DNA of 41,936 bases from Flavobacterium sp. (GTDB lineage: Bacteria; Bacteroidota; Bacteroidia; Flavobacteriales; Flavobacteriaceae). The notes beneath the pieces were generated by a model that was given only the letters and a program-made list of their open reading frames with translations, made no database searches and was not told the DNA's origin. A program made the translations under genes and the position numbers. Shown piece after piece: positions 31,207 through 41,936 of this stretch. The DNA is taken from positions 1-41,936 of the forward strand of contig JAIXHM010000003.1 in assembly GCA_030145825.1 (NCBI GenBank), in the 5' to 3' direction. Each line of letters starts with the position of its first letter. The first letter of the stretch is position 1.

Positions 31207-31731
31207 TTATCCTTTAAATACTTTATCAAGAGAAACTCCTCTTTGTTTTGCAACAGTAGCAGCACTTCTCATTTGTAATAAAGCATCAAAAGTAGCTTTA
31301 ACAACGTTATGAGGGTTAGATGAGCCTTGAGATTTTGACAATACATCATGAATCCCAACTGACTCTAATACCGCACGCACAGCACCACCAGCAATTACTC
31401 CAGTACCGTGAGAAGCAGGCATTAAAAATACTCTAGCTCCACCAAACTTACCTTTTTGCTCATGAGGAACAGTAACACCACTCAAAGGAATTCTTACTAA
31501 ATTTTTCTTCGCATCTTCAACTGCCTTTGCAATTGCTTCAGAAACATCTTTCGATTTACCTAATCCGTGACCCACTACACCGTTTTCATCTCCTACTACA
31601 ACAATAGCAGAGAAACCAAATGCTCTACCACCCTTAGTAACCTTAGTAACACGATTTACACTAACCAAACGATCTTTTAACTCAAGACCTCCTGGTTTTA
31701 CTAGTTCTACATTTTTATAATTTTGATACAT
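31207..31731 (-). CDS. rpsE: 30S ribosomal protein S5
   Basis: [50 protein letters not shown]. Confidence 0.99.
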   Translation of the reverse strand: MYQNYKNVELVKPGGLELKDRLVSVNRVTKVTKGGRAFGFSAIVVVGDENGVVGHGLGKSKDVSEAIAKAVEDAKKNLVRIPLSGVTVPHEQKGKFGGARVFLMPASHGTGVIAGGAVRAVLESVGIHDVLSKSQGSSNPHNVVKATFDALLQMRSAATVAKQRGVSLDKVFKG

Positions 31732-31737
31732 AACTTC

Positions 31738-32088
31738 TTAGAATTTTAATCCAGCTTCTCTAGCGCCTTCAGCTAATGATTTAACACGTCCATGGTATAA
31801 ATTACCTCCTCTATCAAAAGAGATTTCAGATATACCTGCTTTAAGAGCTCTTTCAGCTACTAATTTACCTACTGCTGATGCAGTTTCAGTTTTTGTACCT
31901 TTTGCTACTTCTTTTTCACGAGAAGATGCAGAAACTAATGTAACACCGTTTACATCATCTATGATTTGCGCATAGATTTCTTTATTAGATCTAAAGACAG
32001 AAAGTCTAGGTTGAGAAGCAGTACCGCTTACAATCTTTCTTATTCTGAACTTAATTCTTTGTCTTCTTTCAGTTTTTGTTAATGACAT
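31738..32088 (-). CDS. rplR: 50S ribosomal protein L18
   Basis: [31 protein letters not shown]...[26 protein letters not shown]. Confidence 0.99.
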   Translation of the reverse strand: MSLTKTERRQRIKFRIRKIVSGTASQPRLSVFRSNKEIYAQIIDDVNGVTLVSASSREKEVAKGTKTETASAVGKLVAERALKAGISEISFDRGGNLYHGRVKSLAEGAREAGLKF

Positions 32089-32099
32089 AACCTTAATTT

Positions 32100-32642
32100 T
32101 TAAGCTGATTTACCTGCTTTTCTTCTTAATTCTTCACCAACAAACTTAATTCCTTTTCCTTTATAAGGTTCAGGCTTACGGAAAGATCTGATTTTTGCAG
32201 TTACCTGTCCTAATAATTGTTTGTCAAATGATGATAATTTCACTATTGGGTTTTTCCCTTTTTCAGAGATAGTTTCTACCGTTACTTCTGGCACAACTTC
32301 AAGAACTATGTTGTGAGAATAACCTAATGCTAAATCAAGTTTTTGTCCTTGATTAGAAGCACGGTAACCAACACCTACTAATTCTAATTGTTTAGTAAAA
32401 CCTTCAGAAACCCCAACCACCATATTGTTGATTAGAGCACGATATAACCCATGTTTCGCTCTCTCAACTTTATTATCTGATGAACGTTCAACAACCACTT
32501 GATTGTCTTCAACTTTAACCGTTACATCAGAAAATTCTTGAGAAAGCTCGCCTAATTTTCCTTTTACTGTAACTACAGCATCTTTCACTTCTACAGTTAC
32601 TCCTGCTGGAATTGCAATTGGATTTTTACCTATTCTTGACAT
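32100..32642 (-). CDS. rplF: 50S ribosomal protein L6
   Basis: [19 protein letters not shown]...[23 protein letters not shown]. Confidence 0.99.
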   Translation of the reverse strand: MSRIGKNPIAIPAGVTVEVKDAVVTVKGKLGELSQEFSDVTVKVEDNQVVVERSSDNKVERAKHGLYRALINNMVVGVSEGFTKQLELVGVGYRASNQGQKLDLALGYSHNIVLEVVPEVTVETISEKGKNPIVKLSSFDKQLLGQVTAKIRSFRKPEPYKGKGIKFVGEELRRKAGKSA

Positions 32643-32657
32643 GCTTTCGTCTTTTTA

Positions 32658-33056
32658 TTAATATACGTAACAAATTACTTCTCCACCAACATTAAGTTGT
32701 TTTGCTTGTTTTCCCGTCATAACACCTTTTGATGTAGAAACAATAGCACAACCTAAACCATTTAAAATTCTTGGTAAGTTAGAAGAGCTAGCATATTTAC
32801 GTAAACCTGGTTTACTAATTCTTTGGATATCTCTAATTACAGACTCTTTAGTTTCTTTATCATACTTAAGAGCGATTTTAATAGTACCTTGCACACTATT
32901 ATCTTCGAATTTGTAACTCAAGATATAACCTTGATCGAATAAAATTTTTGTAATTTCCTTTTTTAAATTAGATGCAGGAATTTCAACAACTTTGTGTTGA
33001 GCTCTAGATGCATTTCTAACTCTTGTAAGAAAATCTGCAATTGGATCTGTATACAT
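32658..33056 (-). CDS. rpsH: 30S ribosomal protein S8
   Basis: [35 protein letters not shown]. The ATG at 33056 is chosen; the track extends to a TTG at 33116 through structured leader sequence. Confidence 0.97.
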   Translation of the reverse strand: MYTDPIADFLTRVRNASRAQHKVVEIPASNLKKEITKILFDQGYILSYKFEDNSVQGTIKIALKYDKETKESVIRDIQRISKPGLRKYASSSNLPRILNGLGCAIVSTSKGVMTGKQAKQLNVGGEVICYVY

Positions 33057-33144
33057 ATTAAACAATTTGCGGTTCCGGTTTTCAAGAGGCAACCCACTCC
33101 TTGAACCTAAAACCAATTAATTTCAAATTTATATTTACTCCTAT

Positions 33145-33184
33145 AAGCCGCAATAGCACTCTTTTTAGAGCACTTTTGCGACTT
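33145..33184 (-). promoter_or_regulatory. Long hairpin in the rpsN-rpsH gap, candidate rpsH leader RNA element
   Basis: Minus strand AAGUCGCAA-A-AGUGCUCU-aaaa-AGAGUGCU-A-UUGCGGCUU: 17 pairs (3 G-U) around one A/A mismatch. Confidence 0.6.
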
Positions 33185-33213
33185 ACAAGAATACTTTTCA
33201 AACAAAAAGTGTG

Positions 33214-33244
33214 CAAATGTACACTTTTTATTTATAATAACAAA
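33214..33244 (-). promoter_or_regulatory. Candidate internal promoter for rpsH and downstream spc genes
   Basis: Minus strand TTTG (33244-33241), 19-nt spacer, TACATTTG (33221-33214): full match to the Bacteroidota -33 TTTG / -7 TAnnTTTG pattern. Confidence 0.6.
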
Positions 33245-33250
33245 TTTTTC

Positions 33251-33520
33251 TTACCAGCTTGATTTTTTAACACCTGGAATTAATCCTTGGTTAGCCATCT
33301 CACGGAATGTTACACGTGAAATACCAAATTGACGCATGTAACCTCTTGGTCTTCCTGTTAATTTACAACGATTGTGTAAACGTACAGGTGAACCATTTTT
33401 AGGTAATTTCTGTAATGCTTCATAATCTCCAGCTTCTTTTAAAGCTTTTCTTTTTTCAGCATATTTAGCTACTAGCGCTTCTCTTTTAGCCTCACGGGCT
33501 TTCATAGATTCTTTAGCCAT
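33251..33520 (-). CDS. rpsN: 30S ribosomal protein S14 (long, zinc-independent form)
   Basis: [40 protein letters not shown]...[40 protein letters not shown]. Confidence 0.98.
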   Translation of the reverse strand: MAKESMKAREAKREALVAKYAEKRKALKEAGDYEALQKLPKNGSPVRLHNRCKLTGRPRGYMRQFGISRVTFREMANQGLIPGVKKSSW

Positions 33521-33523
33521 GTC

Positions 33524-34075
33524 TTAATTCTTTTTAAAAGGTAAACCTAATTCTGCTAATAATGATTTTGCTTCTTTATCTGTGTTAGCAGATGTAACGA
33601 AAGTGATGTCGAAACCAGCAATTCTATTTACTTTATCGATATCAATCTCAGGGAAGATGATTTGCTCAACAACTCCTAAGTTATAGTTACCTCTACCATC
33701 GAAACCATTAGATTTGATTCCACCGAAGTCACGTACACGAGGTAAAGATGAAGTAACAAGTCTATCTAAAAACTCATACATTCTTTCGCCACGTAAAGTA
33801 ACTTTAGCACCAATTGGCATACCTTTTCTTAATTTGAAAGACGCAACGTCTTTCTTAGAAATAGTAGCTACTGCTTTTTGACCAGTAATTTTGGTGATTT
33901 CTTCTACAGCGTGATCAACTAATTTTTTATCAGATACAGCTGCACCAACTCCACGGCTTACAACAATTTTTTCAAGTTTAGGAACTTGCATTACATTTTT
34001 GTAACCGAACTCTTCTGTAAGAGCAGCGATAACTCTACTCTTATATTCTTCTTTTAATCTAGGTATATAAGCCAT
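33524..34075 (-). CDS. rplE: 50S ribosomal protein L5
   Basis: [40 protein letters not shown]...[23 protein letters not shown]. Confidence 0.99.
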   Translation of the reverse strand: MAYIPRLKEEYKSRVIAALTEEFGYKNVMQVPKLEKIVVSRGVGAAVSDKKLVDHAVEEITKITGQKAVATISKKDVASFKLRKGMPIGAKVTLRGERMYEFLDRLVTSSLPRVRDFGGIKSNGFDGRGNYNLGVVEQIIFPEIDIDKVNRIAGFDITFVTSANTDKEAKSLLAELGLPFKKN

Positions 34076-34077
34076 AA

Positions 34078-34395
34078 CTATAATACTTGATTAGATTTTT
34101 TTGAAAATCTTACTTTCTTATCTCCTTCAATTTTATAACCAACTTTAGTAACCGATTTTGTTTTAGAATCGATTAAAGATAAGTTAGAAATATGAATAGG
34201 AGCCTCTTTCTTAACGATACCACCTTGAGGGTTTTTAGCACTTGGCTTAGTGTGTTTAGACACCATATTTACACCTTCAACTATCGCTTTATTTGCTTCA
34301 CGAAGAACGCGCACAACTTTACCTTCAGTACCTTTATGGTCACCTGCGATAACTTTCACAACGTCTCCTGATTTAATTTTTAGCTTTGCCATCAT
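34078..34395 (-). CDS. rplX: 50S ribosomal protein L24
   Basis: [49 protein letters not shown]. Confidence 0.99.
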   Translation of the reverse strand: MMAKLKIKSGDVVKVIAGDHKGTEGKVVRVLREANKAIVEGVNMVSKHTKPSAKNPQGGIVKKEAPIHISNLSLIDSKTKSVTKVGYKIEGDKKVRFSKKSNQVL

Positions 34396-34403
34396 TTTTA
34401 GAA

Positions 34404-34772
34404 TTAAAGCACCTCAGGTGCTAATGATACAATTTTCATGAATTGTTTTTCACGAAGTTCTCTAGCTACAGGGCCGAATACACGAGTACCTCTCATTTCA
34501 CCTGCTGCGTTTAATAAAACACAAGCATTATCATCGAAACGGATGTAAGATCCATCAGCTCTTCTAACTTCTTTCTTAGTACGAACAACAACTGCAGTTG
34601 AAACAGCTCCTTTTTTAACGTTTCCGTTAGGAGTTGCATCTTTAATTGCAACTACAATTTTGTCACCTACAGAGGCGTAACGACGTTTCGTTCCTCCTAA
34701 AACACGAATAGTTAAAACTTCTTTAGCTCCCGTGTTGTCTGCTACTTTTAATCTTGACTCTTGTTGTACCAT
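34404..34772 (-). CDS. rplN: 50S ribosomal protein L14
   Basis: [48 protein letters not shown]. Confidence 0.99.
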   Translation of the reverse strand: MVQQESRLKVADNTGAKEVLTIRVLGGTKRRYASVGDKIVVAIKDATPNGNVKKGAVSTAVVVRTKKEVRRADGSYIRFDDNACVLLNAAGEMRGTRVFGPVARELREKQFMKIVSLAPEVL

Positions 34773-34774
34773 AA

Positions 34775-35032
34775 TTACTTCGCTCTTTCAATGATTTCAA
34801 CTAATCTCCAACATTTAGATTTACTTAAAGGACGTGTTTCCATGATTCTTACAGTATCTCCAATATTACAATCGTTCGTTTCGTCGTGTGCAACATATTT
34901 TTTAGTTTTCAACACGAACTTACCATATAATGGGTGCTTCACTCTTCTAGTTTCAGAAACAACAATAGATTTCTCCATTTTGTTACTTGTAACAACACCA
35001 ATTCTTTCTTTTCTTAAATTTCTATTTTCCAT
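34775..35032 (-). CDS. rpsQ: 30S ribosomal protein S17
   Basis: [47 protein letters not shown]. Confidence 0.99.
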   Translation of the reverse strand: MENRNLRKERIGVVTSNKMEKSIVVSETRRVKHPLYGKFVLKTKKYVAHDETNDCNIGDTVRIMETRPLSKSKCWRLVEIIERAK

Positions 35033-35049
35033 CTTTCAGCAGAATACAA

Positions 35050-35241
35050 TTATTGTAACTCTCTTTTAGTTAACTCTGTAGCTATTCTCGCAACCGCTCT
35101 TCTTACATTTCTTAATTGAAGAGGATTTTCAATAGGAGAAATAGTGTGAGCATTTTTAAGGTCGGCATAAGTTTTCTTTAACTCACTAAGTTTCTCTTGT
35201 AACTCAGCTGCAGATAGATTTTTTATTTCTGATTGTTTCAT
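35050..35241 (-). CDS. rpmC: 50S ribosomal protein L29
   Basis: MKQSEIKNLSAAELQEKLSELKKTYADLKNAHTISPIENPLQLRNVRRAVARI. Confidence 0.98.
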   Translation of the reverse strand: MKQSEIKNLSAAELQEKLSELKKTYADLKNAHTISPIENPLQLRNVRRAVARIATELTKRELQ

Positions 35242-35254
35242 AATAATTAATTAA

Positions 35255-35674
35255 TTATGCTTCGAAATCTCTAGCAACAATAAACTTAGTTTTAACAGGA
35301 AGTTTTTGTGCAGCAAGACGTAAAGCCTCTTTTGCAACAGATAGTGGCACACCACCAACTTCAAACATAATTCTTCCTGGTTTTACAACTGCAGCCCAAT
35401 ATTCAACTGCACCTTTACCTTTACCCATACGTACTTCAAGAGGTTTCTTTGTAATAGGCTTATCTGGGAAGATTTTAATCCATAACTGTCCTTCTCTTTT
35501 CATAAAACGAGTTGCAGCGATACGTGCAGCTTCGATTTGACGAGAAGTAATGAAAGAATAATCTAAAGATTTAATTCCGAACATTCCGTTAGAAAGTTCA
35601 TGACCTCTTTGAGATACTCCTTTCATTTTACCTTTCTGTACCTTACGGTATTTTGTTCTTTTAGGCTGTAACAT
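35255..35674 (-). CDS. rplP: 50S ribosomal protein L16
   Basis: [38 protein letters not shown]. Confidence 0.99.
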   Translation of the reverse strand: MLQPKRTKYRKVQKGKMKGVSQRGHELSNGMFGIKSLDYSFITSRQIEAARIAATRFMKREGQLWIKIFPDKPITKKPLEVRMGKGKGAVEYWAAVVKPGRIMFEVGGVPLSVAKEALRLAAQKLPVKTKFIVARDFEA

Positions 35675-35694
35675 TTTTCTTTAATTTAAAATAA

Positions 35695-36423
35695 TTACTT
35701 TCTTTTACGAGCTGGTTTACCAGATTTACCTTGATTTCCATTTCCTGAAGATTTAGACTTTTGTTTGTCCATACCTACAAGTGGAGATAAATCTCTTTTA
35801 CCGTAAACTTCACCTTTCATGATCCATACTTTGATACCCATTCTACCGTAAGTAGTATGAGCTTCAGCTAAAGCATAATCGATGTCTGCTCTAAAAGTTG
35901 ATAGAGGAATTCTACCTTCTTTGAAGTGCTCTGAACGAGCCATTTCAGCACCGTTTAAACGACCAGAAATCATAACTTTGATTCCCTCTGCATTCATTCT
36001 CATTGCAGCAGCGATAGCCATTTTAATAGCTCTTCTGTAAGAAATTCTGCTTTCAATTTGACGAGCAATACTGTTAGCTACTAAATAAGCATCTAACTCA
36101 GGTCTTTTAATTTCAAAGATGTTAATTTGAACCTCTTTGTCAGTAATTTTCTTAAGTTCTTCTTTTAACTTGTCTACCTCTTGACCACCTTTCCCGATAA
36201 TGATACCAGGTCTAGCAGTAGTGATAGTAACGGTTACAAGCTTTAAAGTTCTCTCGATAATTATCTTAGAAACACTAGCTTTTGATAAACGCGCATGGAT
36301 ATACTTACGGATTTTGTAATCCTCAGCGATTTTATCTCCGTAGTCATTTCCACCGTACCAGTTTGAGTCCCATCCTCTGATGATACCAAGTCTATTTCCG
36401 ATTGGATTTGTCTTTTGTCCCAT
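35695..36423 (-). CDS. rpsC: 30S ribosomal protein S3
   Basis: [25 protein letters not shown]...[18 protein letters not shown]; Lys-rich C-terminal tail. Confidence 0.99.
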   Translation of the reverse strand: MGQKTNPIGNRLGIIRGWDSNWYGGNDYGDKIAEDYKIRKYIHARLSKASVSKIIIERTLKLVTVTITTARPGIIIGKGGQEVDKLKEELKKITDKEVQINIFEIKRPELDAYLVANSIARQIESRISYRRAIKMAIAAAMRMNAEGIKVMISGRLNGAEMARSEHFKEGRIPLSTFRADIDYALAEAHTTYGRMGIKVWIMKGEVYGKRDLSPLVGMDKQKSKSSGNGNQGKSGKPARKRK

Positions 36424-36431
36424 ACTGTTTA

Positions 36432-36839
36432 TTAGCTTTGTGTGTTATTATTTTCTCCTAACACGATAGTTACGTGGTTAGAGCGTTTTCTAATTCTGTG
36501 TGCACGACCTTGTGGAGCTGGACGAAGTCTTTTTAACATCATACCACCATCAACACGGATCTCTTTTACAAATAAGCCAGCTTCTTCTAAATTAGCCTCA
36601 GCATTTTTTTGCTGATAGTTGTTAATTGCTGATAACAACAATTTTTCTAATTTTCTAGAAGCTTCTTTTTGACTAAATCTTAATATATTTAGAGCTAATT
36701 CTACTTTCTTACCTCTTACTAAGTCAGCTACTAAACGCATCTTTCTAGGTGAAGTAGGGCAATTGTTTAATTTAGCGAAAGCAACTTGTGCTTTAGCTTC
36801 CTTAACTTGCTCGGCTCTTTCTCTTTTACGAACTCCCAT
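36432..36839 (-). CDS. rplV: 50S ribosomal protein L22
   Basis: [35 protein letters not shown]...[24 protein letters not shown]. Confidence 0.99.
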   Translation of the reverse strand: MGVRKRERAEQVKEAKAQVAFAKLNNCPTSPRKMRLVADLVRGKKVELALNILRFSQKEASRKLEKLLLSAINNYQQKNAEANLEEAGLFVKEIRVDGGMMLKRLRPAPQGRAHRIRKRSNHVTIVLGENNNTQS

Positions 36840-36848
36840 AGCTTCTTA

Positions 36849-37127
36849 TTATTTTTTACCTTTATTTTTTGCACCAGCGTGACCACGGAATGATCTAGTT
36901 GGCGAAAATTCTCCTAATTTATGACCTACCATGTTCTCAGTTACGTAAACAGGAACAAATTGACGACCATTATGTACTGCGATAGTTTGTCCAACGAAAT
37001 CTGGAGTAATCATAGAAGCTCTTGACCATGTTTTGATCACAGCTTTGTTTCCATTCTCAGCGTTTTCTAAAACTTTCTTCTCTAATTTATAGTGTACGTA
37101 AGGTCCTTTTTTTAATGAACGTGCCAT
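36849..37127 (-). CDS. rpsS: 30S ribosomal protein S19
   Basis: [20 protein letters not shown]...[47 protein letters not shown]. Confidence 0.99.
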   Translation of the reverse strand: MARSLKKGPYVHYKLEKKVLENAENGNKAVIKTWSRASMITPDFVGQTIAVHNGRQFVPVYVTENMVGHKLGEFSPTRSFRGHAGAKNKGKK

Positions 37128-37137
37128 GTCTATCTAA

Positions 37138-37962
37138 TTATTTCTTTCTACGTTCTACAATATACTTATTACTCGGGTTAACCTTAGAACGAGTTCTATA
37201 ACCTTTAGCAGGTAAACCTTTTCTTGAACGTGGGTGACCTCCAGAAGAACGTCCTTCACCACCTCCCATTGGGTGATCAACAGGGTTCATTGCTACCGGT
37301 CTAGTTCTAGGTCTTCTACCTAACCATCTTGATCTACCGGCTTTACCTGATACAACTAATTGGTGATCTGAGTTAGATACTGCTCCAATTGTAGCCGTAC
37401 AAGTTAACAAGATTAATCTTGTTTCGCCAGAAGGCATTTTAATTGTAGCATATTTTCCATCTCTTGCCATTAATTGAGCAAAAGTTCCTGCAGAACGAGC
37501 AATAACTGCTCCTTGACCTGGTCTTAATTCGATACAAGAAATAACTGTACCTAGAGGAATTTTACTTAAAGGTAATGCATTTCCAATTTCAGGAGCTGCA
37601 TTCTCACCAGAAACTACAGTTTGTCCAACTTGTAATCCGTTTTGCGCAATGATGTAAGTTTTAGCTCCATCAGCATAAGCGATTAATGAAATAAAAGCTG
37701 AACGATTTGGATCGTACTCAATAGTTTTAACTACAGCTGGAACACCAGCTTTAGCTCTTTTAAAATCTACAACACGATACTTTTGTTTGTGACCACCACC
37801 TGTGTAGCGCATGGTCATCTTTCCTTGACTATTTCTACCTCCTGAGTTTTTTTTCGGAGCCAATAATGACTTTTCCGGCTTATCAGTTGTAATAGTGTCA
37901 AAGCTATTTACAACTCTAAAACGCTGACCCGGGGTAATAGGTTTTAATTTTCTAACTGACAT
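37138..37962 (-). CDS. rplB: 50S ribosomal protein L2
   Basis: [23 protein letters not shown]...[40 protein letters not shown]. Confidence 0.99.
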   Translation of the reverse strand: MSVRKLKPITPGQRFRVVNSFDTITTDKPEKSLLAPKKNSGGRNSQGKMTMRYTGGGHKQKYRVVDFKRAKAGVPAVVKTIEYDPNRSAFISLIAYADGAKTYIIAQNGLQVGQTVVSGENAAPEIGNALPLSKIPLGTVISCIELRPGQGAVIARSAGTFAQLMARDGKYATIKMPSGETRLILLTCTATIGAVSNSDHQLVVSGKAGRSRWLGRRPRTRPVAMNPVDHPMGGGEGRSSGGHPRSRKGLPAKGYRTRSKVNPSNKYIVERRKK

Positions 37963-37968
37963 TTTCTA

Positions 37969-38259
37969 TTAGATATTATTATAAAAATCTATTGTTTCAC
38001 CCTCTTGAACTTGAACAACTGCTTTTTTGTAAGCATTTGTTTTTCCACTGATTAAACCACTTTTGGTGTATTTAACACTTCTATCAGCTCTATAGTTCAT
38101 AGTATTTACAGCAACAACATTCACTCCATAAGCAGCCTCAACTGCATTTTTGATTTGAATTTTGTTAGCATTCTTAGCAACTACAAAACCAAAACGGTTA
38201 AAAACTTCACCATCTTTGGTAATTTTTTCAGTAATAATTGGCTTAATAATGATACTCAT
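37969..38259 (-). CDS. rplW: 50S ribosomal protein L23
   Basis: MSIIIKPIITEKITKDGEVFNRFGFVVAKNANKIQIKNAVEAAYGVNVVAVNTMNYR. Confidence 0.98.
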   Translation of the reverse strand: MSIIIKPIITEKITKDGEVFNRFGFVVAKNANKIQIKNAVEAAYGVNVVAVNTMNYRADRSVKYTKSGLISGKTNAYKKAVVQVQEGETIDFYNNI

Positions 38260-38269
38260 AACCTTATTA

Positions 38270-38896
38270 TTAACTTAAATTAGATTCAATTCCGTTTACC
38301 GAACCTTCAGTTAAAACTAAACTTTTTGCATTCATTACTGCATAAGTATTTAATTCTGAAGCAGTTACAACAGAAGTTGATTGTAAATTGCGTGACGACA
38401 AATATACATTTTTATTTGTATCACCCAATACGAATAATGACTTTTTACTTTCTAACCCTAAAGCTTTCAATACATTAATGAAATTTTTAGTGCTTGGTGC
38501 TTCAAATGTAAAATCCTCAACAACTACTAAGTTAGACTCTTGAGCTTTTAATGATAAAGCAGATTTACGAGCTAATCTTTTTAAGTTTTTATTTAATTTG
38601 AAAGAATAGTTTCTTGGTTTTGGACCAAAAATTCTACCACCACCTACAAATACAGGAGATTTAACACTACCTGCACGCGCTGTACCTGTACCTTTTTGTT
38701 TTTTAATTTTACGAGTACTTCCAGCTACCTCAGCTCTCTCTTTAGACTTGTGAGTACCTTGTCTTTGATTTGCTAAATATTGTTTAACATCAAGATAAAG
38801 AGCATGGTTATTAGGCTCAATTGCGAAAACAGAGTCAGAAAGTTGTACTTTACGACCTGTATCTTTTCCGTTGATATCTAATACTTTTACTTCCAT
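38270..38896 (-). CDS. rplD: 50S ribosomal protein L4
   Basis: [74 protein letters not shown]. Confidence 0.99.
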   Translation of the reverse strand: MEVKVLDINGKDTGRKVQLSDSVFAIEPNNHALYLDVKQYLANQRQGTHKSKERAEVAGSTRKIKKQKGTGTARAGSVKSPVFVGGGRIFGPKPRNYSFKLNKNLKRLARKSALSLKAQESNLVVVEDFTFEAPSTKNFINVLKALGLESKKSLFVLGDTNKNVYLSSRNLQSTSVVTASELNTYAVMNAKSLVLTEGSVNGIESNLS

Positions 38897-39513
38897 TACT
38901 TCTGAATGATTACGTAAGAGTTTTTATGACCAGGAACACAACCTTTAACAACTAAAAGGTTTTTTTCCGCAACCACTTTTAAAACTCTAAGGTTTTGAAC
39001 TGTTACATTTTCTCCTCCTGTTCTACCCGCCATACGCATTCCTTTGAATACTCTTGATGGATAAGAAGATGCTCCAACAGAACCTGGCGCTCTTAAACGG
39101 TTATGTTGACCGTGAGTTGCTTGCCCAACACCACCAAATCCGTGACGTTTCACAACCCCTTGAAAACCTTTACCCTTAGACACACCTTGTACATCTACAA
39201 ATTCTCCTTCGTTGAATAAATCAACAGTTAACACATCTCCTAAATTGTGTTTTTCTTCAAAATACTTGAATTCAACGACTTTCTTCTTAGCATCAGTTCC
39301 AGCTTTCTTGAAGTGACCTGCTTCAGCTTTTACTGTATGCTTTTCAGTCTTGTCATCGAAACCAAGTTGAAGAGCTTCATACCCGTCAACCTCGTTGGTT
39401 CTGACTTGGGTAACAACGCATGGACCTGCTTCAATAACTGTACACGGAATGTTTTTTCCGTTTTCGTCAAAGATACTAGTCATGCCGATTTTTCTTCCGA
39501 TTAACCCAGACAT
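38896..39513 (-). CDS. rplC: 50S ribosomal protein L3
   Basis: [41 protein letters not shown] at 39513 preferred over the track start at 39522. Confidence 0.98.
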   Translation of the reverse strand: MSGLIGRKIGMTSIFDENGKNIPCTVIEAGPCVVTQVRTNEVDGYEALQLGFDDKTEKHTVKAEAGHFKKAGTDAKKKVVEFKYFEEKHNLGDVLTVDLFNEGEFVDVQGVSKGKGFQGVVKRHGFGGVGQATHGQHNRLRAPGSVGASSYPSRVFKGMRMAGRTGGENVTVQNLRVLKVVAEKNLLVVKGCVPGHKNSYVIIQK

Positions 39514-39586
39514 ATTTAACAATTATTAATTAATATTCTTATTTTCAAACACATCTATACAGATGCACTACCTCAATTTGAGGGTG

Positions 39587-39618
39587 CAAATATATAATTT
39601 TATTTTAAATCAAACAAA
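39587..39618 (-). promoter_or_regulatory. Promoter of the rplC-led S10/spc/alpha cluster
   Basis: Minus strand TTTG (39618-39615), 20-nt spacer, TATATTTG (39594-39587); a second TTTG gives N16. Confidence 0.7.
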
Positions 39619-39626
39619 TTTAATTA

Positions 39627-39655
39627 GTTACAAATTTTTTATCATAATTTGTAAC
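39627..39655. repeat. Perfect 10-bp inverted repeat upstream of the rplC promoter
   Basis: GTTACAAATT-TTTTATCAT-AATTTGTAAC. Confidence 0.75.
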
Positions 39656-39680
39656 CAAAATGAACGATTTAAAACTTAAA

Positions 39681-39715
39681 AAAAACCGCTGAACCTTTGG
39701 ATTCAGACGGTTTTT
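39681..39715 (-). terminator. Intrinsic terminator downstream of rpsJ
   Basis: Minus strand AAAAACCG-T-CTGAA-TCCAAAGG-TTCAG-CGGTTTTTTTT; GC stem plus T-run. Confidence 0.85.
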
Positions 39716-39734
39716 ATATCAGATTAAAATATTA

Positions 39735-40040
39735 TCAAACTTTAATTTCTACTTCAACACCACTTGGCAACTCTAATTTCATTAAAGCATCAATAGTCTT
39801 TGAAGAAGAACTATAAATATCTAATAATCTTTTATAAGAGCTTAATTCAAATTGCTCTCTAGATTTTTTGTTTACGTGTGGAGAACGTAATACAGTAAAA
39901 ATCTTTTTATGCGTTGGTAACGGAATTGGACCAGTTACAACTGCACCTGTACTTTTTACAGTCTTAACGATTTTCTCAGCTGATTTATCAACTAAGTTGT
40001 GATCGTATGATTTTAATTTTATTCTAATTTTTTGACTCAT
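39735..40040 (-). CDS. rpsJ: 30S ribosomal protein S10
   Basis: [65 protein letters not shown]. Confidence 0.99.
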   Translation of the reverse strand: MSQKIRIKLKSYDHNLVDKSAEKIVKTVKSTGAVVTGPIPLPTHKKIFTVLRSPHVNKKSREQFELSSYKRLLDIYSSSSKTIDALMKLELPSGVEVEIKV

Positions 40041-40051
40041 CTTTTTAAAAA

Positions 40052-41936
40052 TTAAGCATTAGCACCTTTAGCTTTCTTAATAACTTCTTCAGAAATATTA
40101 GAAGGAGTTTCTGCATAGTGAGAAAATTCCATAGTTGAAGTTGCTCTACCAGAAGACAATGTTCTTAAAGTAGTTACATAACCAAACATTTCAGAAAGCG
40201 GAACAGAAGCTTTAATTACTTTAGAACCCGCTCTATCATCCATATTGTTTACTTGACCTCTTCTTCTATTTAAATCCCCAACGATATCACCCATATTTTC
40301 TTCCGGAGTTAACACCTCTAATTTCATGATTGGCTCAAGGATTACAGCACCTGCAGCTTTAGCAGATTCTTTATATCCTAATTTAGCTGCCAATTCGAAA
40401 GAAAGCGCATCCGAATCTACAGGGTGGAAAGATCCATCTAACAAAGTTACCTTTAAACTATCAACTTCATAACCTGCTAAAGGTCCTGATTTCATAGCTT
40501 CTCTGAAACCTTTTTCTACAGCTGGAATATATTCTTTAGGTACATTACCACCTTTTACTTCGTTAACAAATTGCAACCCTACAGGCACTTTTCCATCAAC
40601 TTCGTCAGCTGGTCCAATTTCGAATACGATATCACCAAATTTACCACGTCCACCTGATTGTTTCTTATAAACTTCTCTGTGTTGTGCTTTTCTAGTGAAT
40701 GCCTCTTTGTACTCAACCTGTGGTTCACCTTGATTCACTTCAACTTTAAACTCACGACGCATACGGTCTACAATGATATCTAAGTGAAGCTCACCCATTC
40801 CAGAAATAATTGTTTGTCCTGAAGCATGGTCAGTTCTTACTGTGAAAGTAGGATCCTCCTCAGCTAATTTAGCTAAAGCCATACCCATTTTATCAACATC
40901 AGCTTTTGTTTTAGGCTCAACTGCGATACCGATTACAGGATCAGGGAATACCATTGATTCTAACACGATTGGGTGTTTTTCATCTGATAAAGTATCACCT
41001 GTTTTGATGTCTTTAAATCCTACAGCTGCTCCAATATCTCCAGCTTCAATATATTCAATTGCATTTTGCTTGTTAGCATGCATTTGGTAGATACGAGAGA
41101 TACGCTCTTTGTTTCCTGAACGATTATTCAATACATAAGAACCAGCATCTAAACGTCCTGAATAAGCACGGAAGAAAGCCAAACGACCAACATAAGGATC
41201 AGTAGCAATTTTAAATGCTAAAGCCGCGAATGGATCATTTACAGATGGTTTTCTTGAAATAGGCTCATCAGTATCAGGGTTTGTTCCTTCGATAGCTTCT
41301 TTATCCAATGGAGAAGGTAAGAATTTACAAACTGCATCTAACATGAACTGAACTCCTTTGTTTTTGAATGAAGATCCACATAACATTGGAATAATAGCCA
41401 TATCGATAGTTGCTCTTCTTAATGCATTATTGATTTCTTCCTCTGTAATAGAGTCTTCATCTTCCATGAATTTCTCTAATAAGTTTTCATCATATGCAGC
41501 AACTTCCTCAATTAACTGCGCTCTATATTGTTTAGCTTCAGCAACTAAATCCTCTGGAATTGGAACAATATCAAAAGTAGCACCTTGAGTTTCATCATGC
41601 CAAACAATTGCTTGGTTTTTGATTAAGTCAACTACTCCTTTGAAATCAGCCTCATCACCGATAGGTAAAACTAAAGGCACTGCATTTGATTTCAACATAT
41701 CTTTTACTTGCTGACATACCGCTAAGAAGTTAGAACCTTGACGGTCCATCTTATTAACAAATCCCATACGAGGAACTTTATAATTATCGGCCAATCTCCA
41801 GTTAGTTTCTGATTGAGGCTCAACACCATCTACTGCAGAAAACAAGAATACTAAACCATCTAATACACGTAAAGAACGATTCACCTCTACTGTAAAGTCA
41901 ACGTGACCTGGAGTATCGATAATATTAAAGTGGTAA
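40052..41936 (-). CDS. fusA: Elongation factor G, 5' end truncated by the window edge
   Basis: Frame continues past the track start (a GTG inside the gene) to the right edge: [43 protein letters not shown]...; C-terminal EF-G domains. Confidence 0.98.
   Translation of the reverse strand, partial: YHFNIIDTPGHVDFTVEVNRSLRVLDGLVFLFSAVDGVEPQSETNWRLADNYKVPRMGFVNKMDRQGSNFLAVCQQVKDMLKSNAVPLVLPIGDEADFKGVVDLIKNQAIVWHDETQGATFDIVPIPEDLVAEAKQYRAQLIEEVAAYDENLLEKFMEDEDSITEEEINNALRRATIDMAIIPMLCGSSFKNKGVQFMLDAVCKFLPSPLDKEAIEGTNPDTDEPISRKPSVNDPFAALAFKIATDPYVGRLAFFRAYSGRLDAGSYVLNNRSGNKERISRIYQMHANKQNAIEYIEAGDIGAAVGFKDIKTGDTLSDEKHPIVLESMVFPDPVIGIAVEPKTKADVDKMGMALAKLAEEDPTFTVRTDHASGQTIISGMGELHLDIIVDRMRREFKVEVNQGEPQVEYKEAFTRKAQHREVYKKQSGGRGKFGDIVFEIGPADEVDGKVPVGLQFVNEVKGGNVPKEYIPAVEKGFREAMKSGPLAGYEVDSLKVTLLDGSFHPVDSDALSFELAAKLGYKESAKAAGAVILEPIMKLEVLTPEENMGDIVGDLNRRRGQVNNMDDRAGSKVIKASVPLSEMFGYVTTLRTLSSGRATSTMEFSHYAETPSNISEEVIKKAKGANA

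Noticed and set aside
33205-33230. AAAAAGTGT-N8-ACACTTTTT hairpin as a terminator after rpsN
   Set aside because: The stem is AT-rich and its spacer is the -7 element of a good promoter pattern; I favour a promoter-overlapping dyad, though weak attenuation cannot be ruled out.
34761-35069. 102-aa plus-strand ORF opposite rpsQ/rpmC
   Set aside because: Entirely antisense to confident ribosomal genes; no recognisable motif. Shadow ORF.
40842-41588. Plus-strand ORFs within fusA
   Set aside because: Shadow ORFs of a highly conserved EF-G gene.

Overview
The window is AT-rich and reads as a Flavobacteriaceae (Bacteroidota) chromosome, with nearly all genes on the minus strand. From left to right it holds three blocks. 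(1) About 1-14.5 kb is the promoter-proximal part of an acidic polysaccharide export/biosynthesis operon: Wza, Wzc with a (YG)9 tail, TviC/WbpP-like epimerase, two different nucleotide-sugar dehydrogenases, flippase, acyltransferase and a GT4 glycosyltransferase truncated at the left edge. A complete sulfate-activation/PAPS module (cysN, cysD, cysC, duplicated DUF2061, cysQ) is embedded in it. (2) About 14.5-25.8 kb is mostly housekeeping: recR, SSS symporter, CoA-binding protein, marC, APS-reductase-type cysH, Rrf2 regulator, two amidinotransferase-fold hydrolases, citrate synthase, enolase, carA and one orphan secreted protein. (3) About 25.8-41.9 kb is the S10/spc/alpha ribosomal protein cluster with rpoA, secY, infA and rpsJ, plus fusA truncated at the right edge. 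rpmJ is present but missing from the ORF track. The points most worth follow-up are the PAPS module inside the polysaccharide operon (the local CysH has APS-reductase cysteines and should not need PAPS), four structured gaps inside the ribosomal cluster (one with a good Bacteroidota-type internal promoter before rpsH), a strict 7-nt-period GTT/AAC repeat between the two amidinohydrolase genes, and the Tyr-Gly hexanucleotide repeat in wzc. I found no CRISPR array, tRNA, rRNA, transposase or defence system. All functional assignments come from reading the sequence and motifs; no searches were run.
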